Positions 1 to 3,477 of a stretch of 7,317 nt of DNA are shown here, one piece after another. Source of the stretch: an uncultured Clostridia bacterium. Lineage in GTDB: Bacteria; Bacillota; Clostridia; Christensenellales; UBA1242. A model generated the notes under the pieces. That model saw only the letters and a program-made list of their open reading frames with translations. It ran no database searches and was not told the DNA's origin. Made by a program: the position numbers and the translations under genes. The stretch spans positions 1-7,317 of the forward strand of contig CALDPW010000180.1 of NCBI GenBank assembly GCA_937911885.1, in the 5' to 3' direction. The first letter of the stretch is position 1; each line of letters starts with the position of its first letter.

Positions 1-256
1 CTTCCCATTTTGGATTCTTGCTTGCATTCATTATCATTCCTGTTGGTACTACTTCCATTATTGTTGCTGTTCCTGCTATTTCACTATCATTTGTTACCTT
101 GATTGTATACTTAACTTCTATTGATTGTGTATTTAAGTCTTTTCTATATACTTCTGCTTTTGCTAAGTCTCCGTTTATCTCTTCTTCTATTCCATTTACT
201 GTTATTGATTTAATTATCTTTTCTGCCTTTAAGTTAAATTTTATCTTTCTATATAA
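1..256 (-). pseudogene. Fragment of a DUF11-like surface-protein repeat, no start, runs off the left edge
   Basis: Read on the minus strand, the frame is open from 256 to the window edge (85 codons) and reads as one extracellular repeat of the conserved-repeat/DUF11-like type found in Bacillota surface proteins. Visible landmarks are FNLKAEKIIKSITVNG near the start, VKYTIKVTNDSEIAGTAT in the middle and VVPTGM..NASKNPKW at the end; the last two resemble the usual 'IKVTNEGE..G.A....D.LP.G...' core. There is no start codon, ribosome site or signal peptide; stop codons lie directly upstream in this frame at 257-259, 263-265 and 266-268. It is therefore a truncated internal piece, not a gene beginning. 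Codon use differs from the rest of the window: nine of eleven Ile codons are ATA and most Val codons GTA, while the phosphoketolase gene mainly uses ATT and GTT. A pseudogene, transferred DNA or an assembly join are all possible. The family call is from memory of the motif. Confidence 0.55.
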
Positions 257-330
257 TTATAATTACTAGCTCTTATTAATCTATTCATAATTGCTAATCC
301 TACACCATCTGATTTAATTAAATCAATAGT
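241..330 (-). pseudogene. Fragment resembling the C-terminal tail of threonylcarbamoyl-AMP synthase (Sua5/YwlC type)
   Basis: The minus-strand frame ending in TAA at 243-241 reads TIDLIKSDGVGLAIMNRL followed by IRASNYNYIER and stop. The G-x-G-L-A-I-M-N-R-L-x-[KR]-A pattern close to a protein end is what I recall from the C-terminal domain of Sua5/YwlC proteins, which make threonylcarbamoyl-adenylate for the t6A37 modification of tRNA. Only about 30 residues are present. The frame stays open upstream only to 357, where it enters the terminator of the neighbouring regulator gene, and it has no plausible start, so the rest of the enzyme is missing. It overlaps the start of the DUF11-like fragment in another frame. 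Imperfect resemblance to a histidine-kinase G-box (GLGLAI) was considered, but the MNRL segment and immediate C-terminal position fit Sua5 better. This is a remnant or an assembly join, not a working gene. Confidence 0.45.
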
Positions 331-345
331 TAAATTTAAAGAAAT

Positions 346-377
346 AAAAAAAGAACACTAAAAATAGTGTTCTTTTT
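346..377 (-). terminator. Intrinsic terminator of the PerR-like gene
   Basis: A perfect hairpin: AAGAACACTA (351-360), loop AAAA, TAGTGTTCTT (365-374), extended by A:T pairs on both sides. On the minus strand it is followed by a T-rich run read from the A-tract at 346-350. The regulator's stop codon (376-378) abuts the stem. The symmetric A and T tracts could make it work in both directions. Confidence 0.85.
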
Positions 378-753
378 ATTTGTAACAGCAGCTGCAAATT
401 CCTTTTAACACAACTGATGCATTTTCAACTTTAAATGATGAATCAATCTTTTTTAAAACTTTTAGTTCTTTAATTGCAGATGGACTATCAACATCGCTTA
501 AAGTGTTGCACTTTGTGCAAAAAAAGTGAATATGATCGGTTATTGTTCCATCAAATCGGGATTCGTTATCGCCACAATCAATTTTTATTAAATCGTTGAT
601 TTCGGCTAATTGATTAAGGTTGCGATACACTGTGCCCAAACTAATGTTTGGCATAACTTTTCTGGCTTCAACATAAACCTCTTTTGCTGTTGGGTGATTG
701 TGATTTGAACAAACAATATTATAAATTAGTTCACGTTGTTTTGAATGATTCAT
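376..753 (-). CDS. perR: PerR-like Fur-family transcriptional repressor
   Basis: A 125-residue Fur-family metal-dependent repressor. The N-terminal winged helix carries HPTAKEVY (residues 20-27) and the recognition helix SLGTVYRNL (38-46); the C-terminal half is the dimerisation/metal domain. The PerR regulatory-metal ligands all have counterparts: His20, Asp68 (in SRFD), His74 and His76 (DHIHFFC), and Asp87, five residues after the CxxC as in Bacillus subtilis PerR. The structural zinc site is C79-T-K-C82 plus C120-S-C-C123. Asp68 favours PerR over Fur or Zur, so peroxide sensing through Fe-catalysed His oxidation is the likely role (inferred from family). The recognition helix has VYRNL where B. 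subtilis PerR has, as I recall, VYNNL, so DNA specificity may differ. The start at 753 is set by GGAG six bases upstream; a TTG at 813 in the same frame lies inside the -35 box. No peroxide-defence gene is adjacent. Candidate self-regulation through the inverted repeat at 767-781. Confidence 0.85.
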   Translation of the reverse strand: MNHSKQRELIYNIVCSNHNHPTAKEVYVEARKVMPNISLGTVYRNLNQLAEINDLIKIDCGDNESRFDGTITDHIHFFCTKCNTLSDVDSPSAIKELKVLKKIDSSFKVENASVVLKGICSCCYK

Positions 754-759
754 TTTGTT

Positions 760-763
760 CTCC
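760..763 (-). promoter_or_regulatory. Ribosome binding site deciding the PerR-like start
   Basis: On the minus strand GGAG lies six bases before the ATG at 753-751 (GGAGAACAAAATG). It supports the 125-residue form over the 20-residue extension starting at 813. Confidence 0.8.
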
Positions 764-766
764 AAG

Positions 767-781
767 TAGTAATAATTACTA
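767..781. promoter_or_regulatory. Perfect 7-1-7 inverted repeat, candidate Fur-family operator
   Basis: TAGTAAT-A-ATTACTA is a perfect 7-1-7 palindrome, the geometry of Fur, PerR and Zur boxes. It sits between the -10 box (785-790) and the ribosome site (760-763) of the PerR-like gene, covering the predicted transcription start, where a bound repressor would block transcription. Compared with recalled consensus half-sites it matches Zur (TCGTAAT) at 6 of 7 positions, and PerR (TTATAAT) and Fur (TGATAAT) at 5 of 7. That the neighbouring protein binds it is inference. Confidence 0.6.
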
Positions 782-784
782 TTT

Positions 785-813
785 ATAATACTAAATATGT
801 CACTTAAAAACAA
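785..813 (-). promoter_or_regulatory. Sigma-A-type promoter of the PerR-like gene
   Basis: On the minus strand: -35 TTGTTT (813-808), exactly 17 bp, -10 TATTAT (790-785). Transcription would start near 778, inside the inverted repeat at 767-781 and upstream of the GGAG site. Confidence 0.6.
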
Positions 814-844
814 CTAAAAAAATTAAAGATAGTAAAAACATAAC

Positions 845-874
845 CACAATTATATTTTAAAATTTTTAATTGTG
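845..874. repeat. Inverted repeat upstream of the membrane-protein promoter
   Basis: CACAATTA (845-852) and TAATTGTG (867-874) are perfect 8-bp arms around a 14-bp AT-only centre containing TTTTAAAA (855-862). The repeat occupies the -35 region and touches the extended -10 at 875-883, a position suited to an operator. No known consensus was recognised. Confidence 0.4.
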
Positions 875-883
875 TGCTATACT
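875..883 (+). promoter_or_regulatory. Extended -10 promoter for the 917-1714 gene
   Basis: TGC-TATACT is an extended -10 (TGn plus a 5-of-6 match to TATAAT). No good -35 is seen 17 bp upstream, which the TGn motif could compensate for. Transcription would start near 890, leaving a leader of about 27 nt. Confidence 0.5.
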
Positions 884-916
884 TAAACATAAAATATTAA
901 TGGATAACAAAAAAAC

Positions 917-1714
917 ATGGCAAAAATTTCAAAAAAACGTGGTTGTCTTTATGCATTTTTAATTGGTTGCGCTGTGTTTATTGCTTTAACAATATTCTTA
1001 ATTTTTACAGTTAAGGACATGCTTCAAGTTTTTGATTTAAGCGTTAAAGAGTTTGAAGAATATGTTAACATGCTTAATCGTGAAGTTGTTGAAAGCGAAC
1101 TTGCAACCGATCCTGTATCAAATCAGGATTTTCAAACATTTAAAAATAAAGCAATTGCTTCACAATTTAATATTATAGACGAACATGATAATGTTAACCT
1201 AAACCTAGTAACAATTCCAATTGGTTCAGATATAACCTTAACAGGTTACGAAGTTGGAGCAATGCTAAACAGTGGGTTTGCAAATAGCGAAAATTATGAC
1301 ACAATAAAAATTTTGCAATTTTCAATTATTCAAACCGATTTTTACCAAATAAAAACAGTGCTTAAATTTGATTTAACCAAAATTAAAACTGCTGTTGGTC
1401 AGTTGGCATCAAACTTGCCAAACTCGTTATATATTACTTGCGAATCGGTAGCTGTGGCTTCAACACCACAAAATCCAACAAGTAGATTAATTTTAACAAA
1501 CTCAAAATGTAAAATTAACAAATTAAGCGATGAGGAAAACGAAAAAATTGTTAATTTGTTAAACAAAATGACTGGCGAAATGGATGAAAATCTTCAATTT
1601 GAAAATATGTCGGATCAAATAATTGGCGAGGCTTTAACAAAGGTTGCACAAGCTGCAAATTGTGATTTGTATTTAAGTAATGGATCGCTAACTTTAAAAA
1701 AGATTACAGCATAA
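917..1714 (+). CDS. Single-pass membrane-anchored protein of unknown function
   Basis: A 265-residue protein not recognised as a named family. A short basic N-terminus (AKISKKR, residues 2-8) is followed by one strongly hydrophobic segment at about 10-32, predicting an N-in membrane anchor and an outer domain of about 230 residues. There is no lipobox and no clear signal-peptidase site. The outer part has a charged helical stretch (34-60), then apparent beta strands: SDITLTGYEVGAMLN (104-118), KTVLKFDLTKIK (146-157), LPNSLYIT (167-174) and RLILTNSKCKINKLSDEE (190-207), ending in LYLSNGSLTLKK. This layout loosely recalls YpmS/DUF2140-type anchored proteins, but that is a weak impression. Three Cys residues (175, 198, 249) lie outside. 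The ribosome site is poor (GGATAA at 902-907), suggesting modest translation. It is divergent from the PerR-like gene and ends in a terminator shared with the convergent gene at 1745. Confidence 0.75.
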   Translation: MAKISKKRGCLYAFLIGCAVFIALTIFLIFTVKDMLQVFDLSVKEFEEYVNMLNREVVESELATDPVSNQDFQTFKNKAIASQFNIIDEHDNVNLNLVTIPIGSDITLTGYEVGAMLNSGFANSENYDTIKILQFSIIQTDFYQIKTVLKFDLTKIKTAVGQLASNLPNSLYITCESVAVASTPQNPTSRLILTNSKCKINKLSDEENEKIVNLLNKMTGEMDENLQFENMSDQIIGEALTKVAQAANCDLYLSNGSLTLKKITA

Positions 1715-1747
1715 AAAAAGAACAACATTAAGTTGTTCTCTTTTTTA
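1713..1747. terminator. Bidirectional terminator between convergent genes
   Basis: Stem AGAACAAC (1719-1726), five-base loop, GTTGTTCT (1732-1739). A-tract on the left (1713-1719) and T-tract on the right (1741-1746) give a U-run on both strands. It serves the plus gene ending at 1714 and the minus gene ending at 1745; both stop codons abut the structure. Confidence 0.85.
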
Positions 1748-2257
1748 TTTTTTTGCAGCTTTTGGTGCTTTTGTGTGATGATAACCATTGTTTAAGCATT
1801 GTTCAGCACTTAATAAAATTGCATCATATTCGCTCTTTTTTGATTCAACTTGTTCGTTTGCAGAATCAATTTTTTCAATTAAAACTTGACGTTTATCTTC
1901 TGTAACATTAGCTCTTTCAACTTTGCTAATCATTGAAGTGTAATAAATGCCATAATCATAAACAGCGTTGGTATAATTTAGTGAAAAATCTTCGCTAAAC
2001 ACATCAAAAGCACTATGATAAACAGAGTCTTTTTTATCACCATCTGCAAGTTTTAATAGTGCAGCTTCTTGTTGTTTGCAATATTTTAAAGCGCCATTAA
2101 CATGGTTTGAACTAAAACCATAAATTTCGCTATTAAGCATGCGTTGGCAGTATTGTTCAAAAGCCTCAACTTGTGCAGTTATTTGTTTTTCGTTTAAAGG
2201 ACCATTCTTTTTTGATTTTTTAGTAAGCCAATTTTTAATTCTTTCTTTTAAACTCAT
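1745..2257 (-). CDS. Small helical protein of unknown function
   Basis: A 170-residue hydrophilic protein with no signal peptide or membrane segment, so probably cytoplasmic. I do not recognise a family. It begins with a basic, amphipathic-looking stretch (SLKERIKNWLTKKSKK, residues 2-17) that could touch the membrane, continues as mostly predicted helix, has a charged and possibly coiled-coil segment at about 112-146 (KVERANV...DSANEQVESKKSEY), and ends in a Lys/Ala-rich tail (KAPKAAKK). Aromatic residues cluster at 95-107 (YTNAVYDYGIYYT). The start is set by GGAGG at 2264-2268, six bases before ATG 2257; a TTG at 2263 in frame would abut the ribosome site and is rejected. It has its own weak promoter and lies downstream of, but separated by a terminator from, the nucleotidyltransferase gene. 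It converges with the membrane-protein gene at 917-1714. Confidence 0.75.
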   Translation of the reverse strand: MSLKERIKNWLTKKSKKNGPLNEKQITAQVEAFEQYCQRMLNSEIYGFSSNHVNGALKYCKQQEAALLKLADGDKKDSVYHSAFDVFSEDFSLNYTNAVYDYGIYYTSMISKVERANVTEDKRQVLIEKIDSANEQVESKKSEYDAILLSAEQCLNNGYHHTKAPKAAKK

Positions 2258-2263
2258 AAACAA

Positions 2264-2268
2264 CCTCC
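2264..2268 (-). promoter_or_regulatory. Ribosome binding site deciding the start at 2257
   Basis: GGAGG on the minus strand, six bases from the ATG at 2257-2255. The upstream TTG at 2263 directly touches it and cannot be the start. Confidence 0.8.
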
Positions 2269-2304
2269 AAAAAATGTAACAATTGCTTGTTGCTACATAG
2301 TGTT

Positions 2305-2310
2305 ATTATA
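2305..2310 (-). promoter_or_regulatory. Candidate -10 box for the 1745-2257 gene
   Basis: Perfect TATAAT on the minus strand, about 37 bases before the GGAGG. No convincing -35 is seen at 16-18 bp. It lies downstream of the nucleotidyltransferase terminator, which argues that the gene has its own promoter. Confidence 0.4.
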
Positions 2311-2360
2311 CTATCATGTTATCACAAAATTATATAATTTTCAATAGATATAAAAGCGAT

Positions 2361-2387
2361 AAAAAAAGAACAATGGTTAATTGTTCT
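2361..2387 (-). terminator. Terminator containing the nucleotidyltransferase stop codon
   Basis: Stem AGAACAAT (2367-2374), loop GGTTA, ATTGTTCT (2380-2387). On the minus strand the hairpin runs into seven T's (2367-2361). The TAA of the nucleotidyltransferase (2379-2377) lies in the loop, so its last codons form one arm. Confidence 0.8.
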
Positions 2388-3261
2388 CTTTTTGTTCCCA
2401 AAGTGATAATGTGTTATAAATTTTTTGTTTATAATCGGCAGAATATTTTTTAATAAGTTCTTCAAATTTTTCTTTGTTAATAAATCCTTGTTTTAATAAA
2501 TCAAGTTCCAAACAAGCAAACAAACCATGTTGTTTTTCAAACTCACAAACAAGTTGTGAACATTCTAGCAAAGCATCAAATGTGCCTGTATCTAACCAAT
2601 GGCAAGAAGCATCAAAAATTTTAACTTTTGCTTTTTTGTTGTTAACATAGTCGCTAATAATATCGGTCATTTCGTATTCGCCACGAGGGGATAGCTTAAT
2701 ATCATCAATTTGTTTCATTGCTTCGTTTGAGTAAACATATAGTCCGGTTGAGGCAATGTTTGTTTTTGGATTTGCTGGTTTTTCTTCCATTTTTGTAACA
2801 TTAAAGTTTTCGTCGTATTCAATAACACCAAAACGTTCAGGATCTTCTACTGCTTTTGCAAACATTGTTAATCCAGTGTTGTTTTTAATTGCATCGGCTA
2901 AAACTTGTTCCATGCCATCCATAACAAAAATATTGTCGCCAAACAACAAAACAAAATCATCGTCGCCAACAAAATTTTTGGCATATTTAACTGCATTTGC
3001 TGTGCCTAATGCTTGTTCTTGAATAACTAATCCAATATTAACACCGCAATCGCTAAATATATTGCTAAAAAGGTGTTGATATAGCCCAATATCGCTTTTG
3101 TTGCACACCAAACAAATATCTTTAATTCCACATTTTATCATAAGGCTAATGCCATAAAAAATCATTGGTTTGTTGTAAATAGGAACCAAAACCTTGCCAT
3201 AAGTATTTGTAATTGGGCGCAATCTTGTTGCTGCACCTGCTGTTAAAATAACACCTTTCAT
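2377..3261 (-). CDS. rfbA: RmlA-like glucose-1-phosphate thymidylyltransferase
   Basis: A 294-residue cytoplasmic nucleotidyltransferase, essentially the length of short-form RmlA (about 292). The family reaction is dTTP + glucose-1-phosphate giving dTDP-glucose and pyrophosphate, the first step to dTDP-sugars such as rhamnose. Motifs in order: nucleotide loop AGAATRLRPIT (8-18, Arg13), Lys23, PIYNKPMI (27-34), Gln81, FGDNIF (107-112, Asp109), DPERFGVIE (140-148), EEKP (159-162, Lys161), TGLYVY (172-177), SPRGEYEMTDI (191-201), WLDTG (222-226, Asp224), and the C-terminal KQGFI region (257-261). These line up with Pseudomonas RmlA residues shifted by about one. Two departures are GAATRL for the usual GSGTRL, and EQALGTANA at the base-binding loop where RmlA usually has PDGLAQA, so another nucleotide or sugar is possible. 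GAGG six bases before ATG sets the start. No rmlB, C or D gene is visible. Single-gene unit. Confidence 0.8.
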   Translation of the reverse strand: MKGVILTAGAATRLRPITNTYGKVLVPIYNKPMIFYGISLMIKCGIKDICLVCNKSDIGLYQHLFSNIFSDCGVNIGLVIQEQALGTANAVKYAKNFVGDDDFVLLFGDNIFVMDGMEQVLADAIKNNTGLTMFAKAVEDPERFGVIEYDENFNVTKMEEKPANPKTNIASTGLYVYSNEAMKQIDDIKLSPRGEYEMTDIISDYVNNKKAKVKIFDASCHWLDTGTFDALLECSQLVCEFEKQHGLFACLELDLLKQGFINKEKFEELIKKYSADYKQKIYNTLSLWEQKENN

Positions 3262-3284
3262 TTTTCACCTCACATATTTTTATT

Positions 3285-3313
3285 ATAATAACACCTAAAA
3301 AAGTTATATGCAA
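3285..3313 (-). promoter_or_regulatory. Promoter of the nucleotidyltransferase gene
   Basis: On the minus strand: TTGCAT (3313-3308), 17 bp, TATTAT (3290-3285), the same -10 hexamer and spacing as the PerR-like promoter. An overlapping TATAAT is an alternative -10. The GAGG ribosome site follows at 3271-3268. Confidence 0.45.
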
Positions 3314-3349
3314 ATCAAAATTAAATGTGCAAAAATAAATTTAAAAAAT

Positions 3350-3393
3350 CGTTTAATAAAACCAAAATAGCGTTAATAAACATAGTTTATTAG
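3350..3393. repeat. Repeat cluster upstream of the phosphoketolase promoter
   Basis: A perfect inverted repeat, TAATAAAC (3374-3381), spacer ATA, GTTTATTA (3385-3392), is preceded by a near-copy of its left arm, CGTTTAATAAAAC (3350-3362) versus CGTTAATAAAC (3371-3381). The group ends about 11 bases before the candidate -35 of the phosphoketolase gene and within the divergent intergenic space. It could be a repressor or activator site; no known consensus was recognised. Confidence 0.45.
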
Positions 3394-3403
3394 TTTAATT
3401 TGT

Positions 3404-3432
3404 TTTACTTTTGGTAAATAAAACGATATGAT
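3404..3432 (+). promoter_or_regulatory. Promoter of the phosphoketolase gene
   Basis: TTTACT (3404-3409), 17 bp, TATGAT (3427-3432). A further inverted pair, GTTTTA (3402-3407) and TAAAAC (3419-3424), overlaps the -35 and the spacer. The leader is about 40 nt and ends in GGAGG (3469-3473), the strong ribosome site of the gene. Confidence 0.5.
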
Positions 3433-3477
3433 ATTTTTAGACTAATAATTATAATTACAAAAATTTTTGGAGGCAAA

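Noticed and set aside
18..269. 83-residue plus-strand reading frame with hydrophobic content
   Set aside because: No ribosome site. It is the reverse of the minus-strand DUF11-like frame, which has a recognisable motif, and its hydrophobicity comes from T-rich complement codons.
754..813. 20-residue N-terminal extension of the PerR-like protein from TTG 813
   Set aside because: The TTG is part of the -35 box, the -10 lies inside the extension, and GGAG stands six bases before ATG 753.
376..1714. PerR-like gene and divergent membrane-protein gene as one regulated stress module
   Set aside because: They do not share an operator: the 7-1-7 box lies about 100 bp from the membrane-gene promoter, and that protein has no stress-related motif.
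2278..2291. AACAA-TTGC-TTGTT hairpin in the leader of the 1745-2257 gene as a riboswitch or attenuator
   Set aside because: Only five A/T-rich pairs, no conserved riboswitch elements and no terminator T-run.
2756..3022. 88-residue plus-strand reading frame inside the nucleotidyltransferase gene
   Set aside because: Lies wholly opposite a gene with strong family motifs; no ribosome site or known motif.
3446..3457. TAATTATAATTA palindrome in the xfp leader as a possible PerR box
   Set aside because: Only one half-site matches TTATAAT well, and the symmetry is not 7-1-7. In such AT-rich DNA this is expected by chance.
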